The notes under the pieces were generated by a model. That model did not search any database. It saw only the letters and a list, made by a program, of their open reading frames with translations, and had not been told where the DNA came from. Shown here piece after piece: positions 48,627 to 59,531 of a DNA stretch of 64,000 nt; the stretch's first letter is position 1; the number at the start of each line of letters is the position of its first letter. Source of the DNA: Shewanella phaeophyticola (GTDB lineage: Bacteria > Pseudomonadota > Gammaproteobacteria > Enterobacterales > Shewanellaceae); assembly GCF_025398315.1 (NCBI RefSeq), contig NZ_JAODOQ010000001.1:4526001-4590000 (forward strand). Reading direction: 5' to 3'. The position numbers and the translations under genes were made by a program.

Positions 48627-51600
48627 TTAAGCGGGAAGCCGTCTGCCATAAATCAGCAAGTAAATCGCCGGTATCACAAATAGCGATAATAACGGCGCAG
48701 TGACCATACCGCCGACCATTGGCGCTGCAATTTTTTGCATGACATCGTTACCTGTGCCGCTACCCCACATAATGGGTAATAACCCAAAAAAGATGGTGGC
48801 GACGGTCATGGCTTTAGGGCGTATGCGCATTACCGCACCTTCAATCAGCGCGGCGGTTAAGTCAGCTTTAGTTTGATAACGGTCTTGTCGTTTATAAGCG
48901 GCAATGCTGTTGTTGAGGTACACCTGCATCACAACCCCAAACTCCGCGGCCACACCTGCAAGGGCTATCATGCCAACCGATACCGCAACTGAAAAATTAA
49001 ACTCAAGCGAGTAAAGTAACCATGCACTGCCCACCAGTGAAAATGGCAAACTGAGCATAATCACCAGAGCCTGAATTGTTGAGTTAAAGGTCATCATCAA
49101 CAAGATAAAAATCACCGCAACCATAAGCGGGATCACCAGTGTCATTTTAGCCTCAACCCGCTGCATGTATTCATATTGGCCGGCAAAGCTGTAGCTGTAA
49201 CGTGCAGGCAAACTAATTTGCTCATCAAGTGCGGTTTGTGCCTGGGCAATATACTCACCAATTGAGATATCTGTTAAGTCGACAAATACCCATGATATAA
49301 GGCGGCCATTCTCACTGGCAAGCATTGGTGCGCCGTCGCTAATGGTCAGTTCAGCTAGGTAACTTAAGGGTAGGTATTTACCGGTTTTAGTGAGCACGGG
49401 TAAGTTTTTAAGCTTTTCAATATTGTCGCGTAGTTCCCTTGGGTAACGAATATTAATCGGGTAGCGCTCCTGGCCTTGAATCGACTCGCCCACCGTCATG
49501 CCACCAATGGCCATTTGCACCACATCTTGAATGTCTTTGAGTGTCATGCCGTATCGAGCGGCATTTTTCAAGTTAGGGGTAATATCAATATAACGGCCAC
49601 CACTGCTACGTTGTGCAAATGCCGATAAGGTGCCAGGTAATTGGCTCACGACCGCTTCTATTTCGCTGCCTATTCGTTGTAGTTCTTCAACATTTGCTCC
49701 TGATATTTTGATGCCTACTGGGGTTCTAACCCCTGTGGACAACATGTCAATACGGGTTTTTATCGGCTGTACCCAGGCGTTGGTCATGCCCGGTATGCGA
49801 ACAGTTTGTTGCAGCTGGTCGATAATACTTTCTAAGGTCACGCCTGTGCGCCACTCGCTTGTGGGTTTAAGCATAATAGTCGTTTCAAGCATGGTTAATG
49901 GTGCAGGGTCAGTGGCGGTTTGGGCTCGGCCGACTTTACCAAATACCCGCTTAACTTCAGGTACAGTTTTTATCAGCCTGTCTGTTTGCTGTAAAATCTC
50001 CGCCGCCTTGCCAGCACTAACGCTGGGTAATGTGGTTGGCATATACAACAAGTCACCTTCTTCTAATGTCGGCATAAACTCAGAGCCCATTTTCGTTAAT
50101 GGATAATAGGCGCTGAGTAAGGCCATAAGGGCTAATCCAATGGTGATTTTTGGAAAACGTAACACCCACTTTAATAAAGGTTGATATAACGCAATCAGAA
50201 TACGGCTGAGCGGGTTTTTACGCTCGTCGGGGATTTTTCCGCGAACAAAATAACCCATTAATACCGGAATTAAAGTGATGGCTAAAATAGCCGATGCAGC
50301 CATGGCAAAGGTTTTAGTAAATGCCAATGGATGAAATAAGCGACCTTCTTGTGCTTCTAATGCAAACACAGGGGTAAAGCTTAAGGTAATAATTAATAGG
50401 CTGAAAAACAGTGCCGGATCGACTTCGATAGAGGCATCTTTAACTAGCTGCCAATGAGCTTCACCTTCTGGAGCACAGCCGTGTTGTTGGCGGTAATGCT
50501 CTAAATGCTTATGGGTGTTCTCTACCATCACGATAGATGCATCAACCACTGCGCCGATGGCGATGGCTATCCCGCCTAAGCTCATAATATTGGCGTTGAC
50601 ACCGATAAAGTGCATGGCGATAAAACTGATTAAAATCGAGACTGGAAGGGTGATAATCGCCACTAATGTCGAACGGGCATGTAATAAAAAGAGTAAACAA
50701 ATTAGCCCGACAACCAGCATTTCTTCTAACACTTTATGTTTGAGGTTGTCGACTGAACGCACTATAAGTTCAGAGCGGTCGTAAGTGGTCACTAACTCGA
50801 CGCCGTCTGGCAGGCCATTGCTGATTTGTTCGAGTTTGAGTTTAATATTATTAATGGTTTCAAGGGCGTTTTCGCCGTAGCGCATCACCACAATGCCGCC
50901 GACGACTTCACCTAAACCATCAAGTTCGGCAATGCCGCGTCTTGCTGCTGAAGTACGGTGCGCAGCTGTGCTACATCTTTCATCAAAATAGGTGTGCCAG
51001 CTTCAGACAAAATACCCAATGGGATTTCAGCAAAATCAGCAATGGTTTGGCGATAACCACTTGAGGTGATCATGTATTCTGCCTCGGCCATTTCAATGAC
51101 TGAGCCGCCTGTTGAGCTATTAGAATTGTCGAGGGCATTTTTAATGGTCATCAAATCGATTTGATATAAGGCCAATTTGCGTGGGTCGACCACCACTTGA
51201 TAGGTTTGCTCCATACCGCCAACAGTCGCGACTTCTGACACGCCTGCCACACTTTGTAGTTCAAGTTTTAAAAACCAGTCTTGTAGTGAGCGCAATTGCG
51301 CTAAATCGTATTGGCCTTTGCGGTCAACGAGTGCGTACTGAAAAATCCAACCCACACCAGAGGCGTCAGAGCCTAAACTCGGCGTTACTCCATCAGGCAG
51401 CTGATCTTGGGTTTGCGAAAGGTATTCAAGCACGCGTGAACGGGCAATAAATATCAGTACCGTCTTCAAAAATGACATACACAAACGAGTCGCCAAACAT
51501 GGAGAAGCCGCGCACGGTTTTAGCGCCAGGCACAGCGAGCATTGCCGACGATAACGGGTAGGTTATTTGGTCTTCTACCAGTTGCGGAGCTTGCCCTGGA

Positions 51601-51758
51601 TAGCTGGTTTTGACGATGACTTGTACATCAGATAAATCAGGCAGAGCATCAAGTGGCGTGGTGCGCATGGCCTGATAGCCTACAAGTGCAATAATGACGC
51701 TGAATAACAGCACCATGACGCGGTTTTTGATTGAAGCATTGATAATCTGCGCTAGCAT
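48627..51758 (-). CDS. cusA: Heavy-metal RND efflux pump, CusA/CzcA family (two frame lesions)
   Basis: About 1044 residues when repaired. It has the HME-type TM4 block GGIAIAIGAVVDASIVMVENTHKHL and GMIALAGVAAEFGVVMQVYL near the end. Lesions: at about 51442-51445 a GGGCCC has lost two bases (repaired Ile-Tyr-Trp-Ala-Arg-Ser-Arg), and at 50935-50936 GGG is read as GG (repaired Asp-Ala-Gly-Ile-Ala-Glu-Leu). The CusA subtype (Cu/Ag) is favoured by the partner's Met/His/Cys-rich domains. It pumps metal from periplasm to outside using protons. Start ATG 51758, a few bases after cusB. Confidence 0.9.
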
Positions 51759-51770
51759 AAACAAAGACCC

Positions 51771-53544
51771 TTAATGCTGGTGAACTGCTGCGGATGGCTG
51801 CACAGCAGCACTGCTTAAACGTTGTAAACTGCCTTGAATACTGGCTTCTGAGTCCAGTAAAAACTGTCCTGACACCACGACTTTGTCATGTTCATTTAAG
51901 CCTTGAAGCACCTCTGCTTTTCCTTGAAGCCATCATGCCAATTTTGACCGGGACGGAGGCAAAACGGGTGTCGTCACGCTGCACTACCACTCTGTTTTCA
52001 CGACCGGTTAAAATTAATGCTTCTGTTGGCACCGTGAGTACATTGCTTTTTGCTTGGCCGTATAAGGTCACATCCACCAAAGAGCCTGGTCTAAGTTGCT
52101 CTTGCACGTTATTGAGTTGCACTCTTACTCGCATGGCACGGGTGACTGTGTCGAGCTCTGGATAGATGTAATCTATACTGGATTCAATATCAAATAGCCC
52201 TTGCGCGGCGGCGCTCACACTGACTTTATGCCCCTGGCTTAACCAGCTTTGCTCGTTTTCAAATACATCTGCTATTACCCATACGCTGTCTAAATTGACT
52301 ATTTCAAATAGGGTGTCACCCGGTTGAATATACATGCCATGGCGTATGGTGAGCTCGCTAATAAAACCGCTCTGAGGTGCATAAAATGGCACTCGAAATA
52401 CGGTTTCTCCAGTAGCTTCTAGGCGTTTAATAACGGTGTCATCGACGCCTAATAGCTCTAGGCGTTTTCTCGCTTTGCTCAATAATATGCTGCCACGGTT
52501 TTTATCTTTTTGCAGGTAATCCAATGCCTGCGAATAATCGTCTTGTGCATTGACCAGTTCAGGCGAATATAACTCGTACAGTAACTGACCCTTTTTGATT
52601 TGCTGACCTACATTATGCACCATTAGAGTTTCTATCCAGCCGGTTGCTCGAGTGTGCACATGGCCAATGGTGTTTTCGTTATATTGCACAGTGCCTATGG
52701 TATTGACCTGGCGAGACAAACTGCCTTTTGTCACCACATGGCTGCGCATCCCTAACGCTTGTTGCATACCACCAGAAACCCCAATGACCACTTCTTGTGC
52801 GGCATCGGAGACGGTCACTTTCTCTAAATTCATACCACAAATCGGACAGCTGCCAGGTGTATCCGACACCACATGTGGGTGCATGGGGCAGATGTATTTG
52901 GTGGTATCATTACTGCTGGTTTCTGCAATAGACAGCGCATTATTAGACGGTTTGAGCGAGCTAATGGGTTGCTTAAATACTTTTTTTGCAGCTGGCGTCA
53001 TGTGCTTATGATCCATTGCCGGTTCAGCATCGGTGTCTTTTTCTATTAAAAACATGCCGCATTTAGGACAGCTGCCTGGCTCATGGCTAGTGACCTCTGG
53101 GTGCATGGGACAGTAGTAATTGTGCTGCTGATGCTCATGGTTTTGAGCGGCATCATCAGCACTTGATGTCGCTGCGTCGGGCTCCTTTTCAATTAAAAAC
53201 ATGCCGCATTTAGGACAGCTACCCGGCTCATGGCTAGTGACCTCTGGGTGCATGGGACAGTAGTAATTGTGCTGCTGATGCTCATGGTTTTGAGCGGCAT
53301 CATCAGCACTTGATGTCGCTGCGTCGGGCTCCTTTTCAATTAAAAACATGCCGCATTTAGGACAGCTACCCGGCTCATGGCTAGTGACCTCTGGGTGCAT
53401 GGGGCAGTAGTAATTGTGCTGTTGATGCTCATGGTTTTGAGTCGCCGGCTCAACCGCGGCAAAAGTAGCAAAGGCAGAAAAAAGAGTCGTGCAGCCTAAA
53501 AGGCTTACGCTAGTAAATAGCGCAATATAAAAAGCGTGTTTCAT
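51771..53544 (-). CDS. cusB: Metal efflux periplasmic adaptor CusB with four N-terminal metal-binding motifs (frameshifted)
   Basis: About 590 residues. After the signal region come three nearly identical 49-residue units, each with YYCPMHPEVTSHEPGSCPKCGM, and a fourth diverged unit (YICPMHPHVVSDTPGSCPICGM). This heavy-metal-binding domain usually occurs once. Then follows the adaptor core with lipoyl and beta-barrel parts (VRVQLNNVQEQLRPGSLVDVTLYG). An extra base at 51924-51925 breaks the frame; repaired it continues Ala-Ser-Gly-Lys-Ala-Glu-Val-Leu-Gln-Gly and ends at 51771. It collects metal in the periplasm and feeds CusA. No CusC-like channel gene lies beside it. Confidence 0.9.
53040..53470 (-). 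repeat. 147-bp tandem repeat encoding metal-binding units of CusB
   Basis: AACATGCCGC recurs at 53051, 53198 and 53345, an exact 147-bp (49-codon) period. The second and third units differ by only a couple of bases, including their linkers, so the expansion is recent. Repeats this close are also prone to assembly collapse. Confidence 0.93.
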
Positions 53545-53686
53545 ATTAACCTCGAATCATGGATAAACGCGTGGTGCAATCAGTAAAAGTGCACAGTGAA
53601 TACGCGAGATAAACCACGAAAAAATCGTTTAAAAATACAAGTCAAATTAATGCAGCCGGCATCTTTGTCGGCTCAAATGCAAGGGA

Positions 53687-54088
53687 TTAAACGATAGGGG
53701 GGCGGAACGCTGGGGTACCCTCAATAGAGATTAACTGCTCTATAGGTAATGTGATGGCAGAGTCAACAGGGGCTGGACTGACGCTCATATCAGTCGAGAA
53801 TACCGTGCCGGTAAAGCTGATCGTAAAACAATGGTTACAATCACTTCCGCATGCACCGGGGGTGTCGCAACAATGGCTTTCTTGGGTGTCATGCTCTTGC
53901 ACCATCATCATGCTGTGGCAATCGCTGCCATTTTCCATGTTGCTTGCCATTGAGGCGCTAGCTGTTTGGTGGAGCATTAGCATGTCATTAGGCGCTATCA
54001 TTGTATTGCCATTAGCTAACACACCTTGCCCTAATAAGGATAACAAAGTGCAAATAGCAATAAGATAATGGCGCATAGATTTACGCAT
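53687..54088 (-). CDS. Secreted Met/His/Cys-rich protein, DUF2946-like
   Basis: 133 residues with a signal peptide (YLIAICTLLSLLGQGVLA). The mature part holds MLMLHQ, DCHSMMMVQEHD, SHCCD and CGSDCNHCF, and ends PAFRPPIV, a tail like that of DUF2946 proteins near copper genes. It is the first gene of the cus operon, about 140 bp upstream of cusB. A periplasmic copper or silver binder is a reasonable inference; no experimentally known domain is evident. Confidence 0.75.
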   Translation of the reverse strand: MRKSMRHYLIAICTLLSLLGQGVLANGNTMIAPNDMLMLHQTASASMASNMENGSDCHSMMMVQEHDTQESHCCDTPGACGSDCNHCFTISFTGTVFSTDMSVSPAPVDSAITLPIEQLISIEGTPAFRPPIV

Positions 54089-54430
54089 AACATCCTAAAA
54101 AGTGAGTCAATAAACACAATATAAGTGTATAGCAGGTGGCAAACAATGCGCAAACACGCATTTTTGGCTTTTACTTAGGTTATTTGGTCGCGGGTCATTA
54201 TCTTTACGTGAGATAAAAGGTCTCAATTAAACCCTTTAAAATGTGCGGGTACTTTCAGATGTTGTCAGTTTTTAGTCTGACAGCATGTCACAGACACGAT
54301 CTAGTTCGCATTTTAGATAATTTTTGATAAGAAATCATAAAAATAGCGACTAGTATCAATTTTCTAAATTTAAAAAATCCTAAACTACGCAAACAAATAT
54401 TAGAAATCTAGTTTTAATGGAGATTGAACA
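54089..54430. other. Divergent promoter region between cus operon and cymA
   Basis: 342 bp without genes. It holds a small inverted repeat GTCAG/CTGAC near 54270-54290 and a TTGAT-AAGAA-ATCAT sequence near 54328 that resembles an FNR site but has the wrong spacing. It should carry the promoters of both flanking transcripts. Confidence 0.45.
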
Positions 54431-54994
54431 ATGAACTGGCGTGCACTATTTAAACCAAGCGCGAAATACTCGATTATTGCACTTATTGTGGTTGGTGTAA
54501 TTGTGGGTGTCGTAGGCTACTTCGCAACACAGCAAACATTACATGCAACAAGTAGCGATGCTTTTTGTATGACATGTCACCGTGATCACTCGTTAAGAGA
54601 TGAAGTTATGGCATCAGCTCACGGTGGCGGTAAAGCCGGTGTGACTGTTCAATGTCAAGATTGTCACTTACCTCACGACTCGGTTGACTATTTGATTAAG
54701 AAAATCATCGTGTCTAAAGACTTAATTGGCTTAATGACTATCGATGGCTTTATGACTCAAGAATGGTTAGATGAAAACCGTAAAGAGCAAGCTGATTTAG
54801 CATTAGAATACTTCCGTAGCAATGACTCTGCTAACTGTCAGCACTGTCACACTCGTATTTACGAAAATCAGCCAGAAACCATGAAGAAAATGGCTGTTAG
54901 AATGCACAGCATGAACTTCAAGAAAGCGCCTGAAGACAGAAAAACTTGTGTAGATTGTCACAAAGGTGTTGCTCACCCTTACCCTAAAAAGTAA
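54431..54994 (+). CDS. cymA: Tetrahaem c-type cytochrome CymA (NapC/NirT family quinol dehydrogenase)
   Basis: 187 residues with an N-terminal membrane anchor (YSIIALIVVGVIVGVVGYFA) and four CxxCH haem sites: CMTCH, CQDCH, CQHCH and CVDCH. Length, anchor and haem spacing are those of Shewanella CymA, which takes electrons from menaquinol and passes them to periplasmic fumarate, nitrate and nitrite reductases, the DMSO path and the metal-reducing Mtr conduit. It stands alone, with its own terminator. The menaquinone genes at the far end of the window make its electron donor. Confidence 0.96.
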   Translation: MNWRALFKPSAKYSIIALIVVGVIVGVVGYFATQQTLHATSSDAFCMTCHRDHSLRDEVMASAHGGGKAGVTVQCQDCHLPHDSVDYLIKKIIVSKDLIGLMTIDGFMTQEWLDENRKEQADLALEYFRSNDSANCQHCHTRIYENQPETMKKMAVRMHSMNFKKAPEDRKTCVDCHKGVAHPYPKK

Positions 54995-55009
54995 TAGAGC
55001 ATCGATTTA

Positions 55010-55043
55010 AAAAAAGCCTCGTTAAATTAACGAGGCTTTTTTA
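55010..55043. terminator. Bidirectional terminator after cymA
   Basis: AGCCTCGTTAA and TTAACGAGGCT form a stem flanked by A and T runs, serving cymA and the convergent DUF1145 gene. Confidence 0.9.
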
Positions 55044-55060
55044 TGTCAAAAAATCAATTT

Positions 55061-55357
55061 TTATGTGTTGAGCGACTGACGCTTAATCTGATCTAAGGCA
55101 AATATGCCCCAGAGTAAAATGGCTGCGTATTTTATGATGGGTTGATGTCTACCTTTAGGGCTCAGGCATACCGCTAAAAGCAATAACAGGTGCATTACTG
55201 CAGTAAATGCAGCAAAAAGAGTCAGTAAGGTTGTAACATCTTGACTAAATACAAACGATCCATAGGCGAATAATCCCCACATCGACAATGTGGCGGTTTT
55301 ACCGACTAATACCAGATCATTTCGTGTTGTATCGTTTAACGTCTGCTTAATGAGCAT
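55061..55357 (-). CDS. DUF1145 family small membrane protein (YhhL-like)
   Basis: 98 residues with three hydrophobic helices and a charged tail (LLAVCLSPKGRHQPIIKYAAILLWGIFAL). DUF1145 proteins follow rsmD in many gammaproteobacteria; function unknown. It begins 2 bp after the rsmD stop. Confidence 0.85.
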   Translation of the reverse strand: MLIKQTLNDTTRNDLVLVGKTATLSMWGLFAYGSFVFSQDVTTLLTLFAAFTAVMHLLLLLAVCLSPKGRHQPIIKYAAILLWGIFALDQIKRQSLNT

Positions 55358-55359
55358 GA

Positions 55360-55953
55360 TTACTGCGCCGAGGTGTCAGTCGTTTGATATTGATAAAGTC
55401 GGTAAATCACCTGGCCTGCCTGTTTCTCTTTTAATGGAACCCAAGACGCAGGTATAGGTAAAGTCGCAAGTTCAGACTCGGTTTCAACATAAATTAAGGC
55501 GTTGTTGTTGAGCCACTGTTGAGCCATTAATAACTCAATAGTTTTGGTTGCGAGTTCTTTACGAAATGGAGGGTCAATAAACACAATGTCGAAACCGTTT
55601 TGAGTACCTTTGGCGAGGACATTAAGACTGTCGCCATTAATCACTTCGGCATTTTGACAATGCAGGGCTGTAAGGTTTTGTTTTAATTGATTCGCCGCGT
55701 TTTTTTGTAATTCAATCATGGTGGCAAATTCAGCATAACGCGATAAGGTTTCAAGTGACAAGGCACCACTGCCGGCAAAACAGTCGAGTACTCGAGCACC
55801 ACGAATATCACCGGCAATCCAGTTAAATAGGGTCTCGCGAACACGGTCGGTTGTAGGGCGTAAACCTTCTAAATCATGAATAGGCAGCTTACGTGAGCGC
55901 CATTGACCTGAAATAATTCGCACCTGACCGCTGCTGGTGTTTTTTTTAGCCAT
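55360..55953 (-). CDS. rsmD: 16S rRNA (guanine966-N2)-methyltransferase RsmD
   Basis: About 197 residues from ATG 55953, after GAGGGTGAG; a start at 55980 adds nine residues without support. The SAM-binding motif is VLDCFAGSGALSLE, and the N-methyltransferase motif IDPPF is in DIVFIDPPFRKEL. It methylates G966 of 16S rRNA during ribosome assembly. Divergent from ftsY, the conserved arrangement. Confidence 0.94.
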   Translation of the reverse strand: MAKKNTSSGQVRIISGQWRSRKLPIHDLEGLRPTTDRVRETLFNWIAGDIRGARVLDCFAGSGALSLETLSRYAEFATMIELQKNAANQLKQNLTALHCQNAEVINGDSLNVLAKGTQNGFDIVFIDPPFRKELATKTIELLMAQQWLNNNALIYVETESELATLPIPASWVPLKEKQAGQVIYRLYQYQTTDTSAQ

Positions 55954-56134
55954 CTCACCCTCGTGATTTTGCCTGAACAAAGAAAAAAGAAAGTGGTAGA
56001 CTATGCCACAATCTGAACCGTCGTTATTTTATATCAAACTGGTGATTAAATGTGAGTATTCATCATTTTACTGCACAGAGATGCAACAAACGGCTTCAAC
56101 TGAATTTTTAAGCATATAAATATTGGTAGCAAAC

Positions 56135-57655
56135 ATGGCAAAGAAAGGTTTTTTTCCTGGTTTCGTAAAGATAAGTCCGCCCCTGACGTTGAAGAACTGC
56201 AACAAAATGATGCACACGTTGCGCACGATGCTGCCACCGATACCGAAGAGCAATCGCAACAGGATGAGCAACAAAAGCAAGCTGCTGAAGCGGTGCAATT
56301 AGAAGCGGCTCGCCTTGAAGCTGAAGCGTTACTCGCAGAGCAAGCTGAACAAGAAGCAGCCCGTGTAGACGCAGAACGTCTAGAGCAACAACGCATTGAC
56401 AATGAACGTGCAGAGCAAGCACGTCTTGAGGCTGAAGCGTTAGCCGCAGAGCAAGCTGAACAAGAAGCGGCTCGTATAGACGCAGAACGTCTAGCAACTG
56501 AAGCCGAAGCGTTAGCCGCCGAGCAGTTGGCTGCACAAGCATTAGCTAAACAAGAATTGGCCGAGCAACAGGCGGCAGAAAAAGCACGCCTAGCGCAAGA
56601 GCGCCTAGAAGCTGAAGCGATTGCCGAAGAAGCTGCGGCCGCTGAAACGTTGGCACTCGAACAAGCACCTATAGAATCCATTGAGCTCGAACTGCAAGAC
56701 GAGCCACAAGAAAAGCCTAAAAAAGCAGGCATGTTCGCCCGCTTAAAACGTGGCTTAATGCGCACTAGTGAAAACATCGGTTCAGGCTTTATTGGCTTAT
56801 TTAGCGGTAAAAAAATCGATGATGACTTATTTGAAGAGCTAGAAGAGCAATTATTAATTGCCGATGTGGGCGTAGAGACTACCACTAAATTAATTAAAAG
56901 CTTAACTGAACATGCGTCTCGTAAACAGCTTAAAAATGCTGAAGCACTATACGATTTAATGCGTGACGAAATGCAAAAAATGCTTGAACCCGTTGCCATT
57001 CCTTTAGTACCAGACAATGCCGACGGCTCGTTTGTTATTTTGATGGTAGGCGTCAATGGTGTTGGTAAAACGACCACGATAGGCAAGCTAGCAAAACAGT
57101 ATCAAAATCAAGGTAAATCTGTCATGTTAGCGGCAGGTGACACTTTCCGTGCAGCAGCGGTTGAACAGCTTCAGGTTTGGGGGCAACGCAATGATATTCC
57201 TGTTGTGGCACAGCATACTGGGAGCCGACAGCGCATCGGTGTTATTTGATGCATTACAAGCGGCTAAAGCACGTAAAGTAGACGTACTGATTGCCGACAC
57301 AGCAGGGCGCTTACAAAATAAGAGCCACTTAATGGAAGAGCTTAAAAAAGTGGTGCGAGTGATGAAAAAACTCGACCCGAATACGCCTCATGAAGTGATG
57401 CTAACTTTAGATGCAAGCACCGGTCAAAATGCCATTAGCCAGGCACAGTTATTCCAGGAAGCCGTTGGCGTGACAGGATTAACCATCAGCAAGCTTGATG
57501 GTACCGCTAAAGGCGGGGTGATCTTTGCGATTGCTGATAAATTTAATATTCCTATTCGTCATATTGGCGTGGGTGAACAAATAGATGATTTACGCACCTT
57601 TAATGCCAATGATTTTATTGAAGCGTTATTCAGTCAGGAAAAAACGGACCAATAA
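56135..57655 (+). CDS. ftsY: Signal recognition particle receptor FtsY (two frame lesions)
   Basis: About 507 residues when repaired. It starts MAKKGFFSWFRK, but a T run at 56149-56155 is one short, breaking the frame after Phe. A long acidic Ala/Glu-rich A domain (to residue ~200) contains an approximate duplication. The NG domain follows: GVNGVGKTTTIGKLA, GDTFRAAAVEQL, DTAGRLQNKSHLMEELKK and SKLDGTAKGG. A second break is at 57221-57226 (GGGAGCC for GGGGCC), repaired Thr-Gly-Ala-Asp-Ser-Ala-Ser. FtsY docks SRP-bound ribosomes at the membrane and is essential. It leads the ftsY-ftsE-ftsX unit. Confidence 0.94.
56311..56493 (+). repeat. Approximate duplication in the FtsY acidic domain
   Basis: A ~72-bp stretch starting at 56311 recurs at 56422 (offset 111 bp, 37 codons), encoding LEAEAL.AEQAEQEAAR.DAERL twice, with a third shorter copy of LATEAEALAAEQ after it. 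Confidence 0.75.
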
Positions 57656-57658
57656 TCT

Positions 57659-58341
57659 ATGATCCAATTTGAGCAGGTCAGTAAGATTTATCCAGGCGGG
57701 CAGAAGGCCTGATGGACGTCAATTTTCATCTTCGACAAGGTGAAATGGCTTTTTTAACCGGCCATTCAGGTGCGGGTAAAAGTACCTTACTCAAATTGAT
57801 CACTGTGATTGAGCGCGCCACTGCAGGTAAAGTGTCGATTAATGGCCACAATATTGCCAATGTCGATTCTAAGCATGTGCCTTACCTGCGTCGTAACATT
57901 GGGATGATTTTTCAAAACCATCATTTGTTAATGGATAAGAGCGTGTTCGACAACATTGCCTTACCATTAGTGATTGAAGGCTTTTCCCATGGTGAAATCC
58001 GCAAACGGGTCGCGGGTGCGCTTGATATGGTAGGCTTATATGGCAAAGAGCGCCACCTGCCGATTATGTTATCTGGTGGTGAGCAGCAGCGTGTCGGTAT
58101 TGCCCGCGCGATTGTGAATAAGCCGCCATTACTGTTAGCCGATGAACCAACAGGTAACTTAGACCCTAAATTGTCGATGGACATTTTACGCCTGTTTGAA
58201 ACCTTCAATGATTCAGGTACCAGTGTGTTAATCGCCACCCATGATTTAGGCTTAATCGCCCGAATGAAATACCGTACCTTTACCTTGCGTCAAGGCAGAA
58301 TGCTTGGCGGTGAAAGCACAGACAGGGAAGTTATGCGATGA
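57659..58341 (+). CDS. ftsE: Cell division ATP-binding protein FtsE (frameshifted near start)
   Basis: About 227 residues. ATG 57659 opens Met-Ile-Gln-Phe-Glu-Gln-Val-Ser-Lys-Ile-Tyr-Pro-Gly-Gly, and the frame breaks at 57709-57712, where GGCCC is read as GGCC (repaired Gln-Lys-Ala-Leu-Met-Asp-Val). Walker A GHSGAGKSTLL, signature LSGGEQQRVGIARA and Walker B LLLADEPTGNLD are all present. With FtsX it signals to periplasmic murein hydrolases at the septum. It lies 3 bp after ftsY. Confidence 0.94.
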
Positions 58342-59303
58342 GCAAAAAGCCCAACATTACCCAAAGCAAGCTGCCACTGAGCGGGCGTATCGTGATGTTT
58401 TTTATTCGTCATGTGCAACAAGGTATGTCGAGTATGGGTGAGCTGTGGCGCAGCCCAGTTTCATCGATTATGACCATGGCCGTGCTGGGGGTAAGCTTAA
58501 GCTTGCCTGCTGCATTGCAGGTGTTAGTTAAAAATGCTGAAAATATTACTCAATCGTGGAACAACGCGGCTGAAATTTCATTATTTATTAATACTGGCCG
58601 CAGTGAGCAATCGATTCAAAGTTTATTGTCGCGTGTTAAAGCGTTTCGCGAAGTTGAAACCGTCAGCTATATCAGTCGCGACCAGGCGCTAGAAGAGTTT
58701 CAGCGTTTATCTGGGTTTGGTGAAGCCTTATCGTACTTAGATGACAACCCACTGCCCGCCGTTGTTACCGTAACCCCATCAGTTAAATACTCAAGCCCAA
58801 CTGGTGCGCGTGAGTTACTCGTCAAATTAGAACGTGAGCCTGAAGTCAACTTTGGCCGACTCGATATTGAATGGCTAGAACGTTTGCAAGCACTGCTTAA
58901 ATTACTCGAAAAAACCGTGTTGGCCATTGCGGCATTACTCGTATTAGCCGTAGTGTTGGTGATTGGTAACACCATCCGTTTAGCCATTATGAACCGCCGC
59001 ACTGAAATTGAAGTTATGAAGCTGGTGGGCGCTACCGAAGCCTTCATTCAACGCCCTTTTTTATACACAGGCATATGGTATGGGGTAATTGGCGGTGTTT
59101 TAGCCTGGCTTATTATCAATATTTTAGTGTGGTATCTCGATGGCGCGCTGGCCGAGTTATTAGGATTGTATGGCAGCCAATTAACGATTCAATCATTAAC
59201 TTTTGCAGAGCTTATTAAGCTGGTGTTGTTGGCGTCATTTTTAGGTTGGTTAGGCTCGTATTTATCAGTGCGACAACATTTACGTAATATTGAACCCTCA
59301 TAA
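58338..59303 (+). CDS. ftsX: Cell division membrane protein FtsX
   Basis: 321 residues with four membrane helices: one near residue 45 (SIMTMAVLGVSLSLPAALQVLV), then three in the C-terminal half, and a large periplasmic loop (residues ~65-190) that engages the activator of septal hydrolases. NRRTEIEVMKLVGATEAFIQRPFLYTG is the conserved coupling-helix region. It overlaps ftsE by 4 bases. Confidence 0.95.
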   Translation: MSKKPNITQSKLPLSGRIVMFFIRHVQQGMSSMGELWRSPVSSIMTMAVLGVSLSLPAALQVLVKNAENITQSWNNAAEISLFINTGRSEQSIQSLLSRVKAFREVETVSYISRDQALEEFQRLSGFGEALSYLDDNPLPAVVTVTPSVKYSSPTGARELLVKLEREPEVNFGRLDIEWLERLQALLKLLEKTVLAIAALLVLAVVLVIGNTIRLAIMNRRTEIEVMKLVGATEAFIQRPFLYTGIWYGVIGGVLAWLIINILVWYLDGALAELLGLYGSQLTIQSLTFAELIKLVLLASFLGWLGSYLSVRQHLRNIEPS

Positions 59304-59531
59304 TATGAGGAATATAATAGTATTAGTGAGTCTATTAATGAACGATTGTTCACTTGCAATATGACTGGCTAGCGGTGAAAATATTAATCGAGCTGAAGCT
59401 GATTTGACATATGATGTCATTTAGTTGATAGTTCATCAGCTAAATCGAGTCTATAAGTAGATGAACCATTGGGTTTCATAAAGCGTATTTAGCAAACTGA
59501 AGTAAATTTTTTGAATGTAGTAGGAGAGCGA

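Noticed and set aside
54325..54345. Possible FNR site before cymA
   Set aside because: The half-sites have five instead of four spacer bases and a mismatch; too weak to annotate.
56046..57086. A 346-codon open frame on the minus strand rich in Ser, Ala and Cys
   Set aside because: It is the antisense shadow of ftsY, whose Ala/Glu repeats give low-complexity complement without stops.
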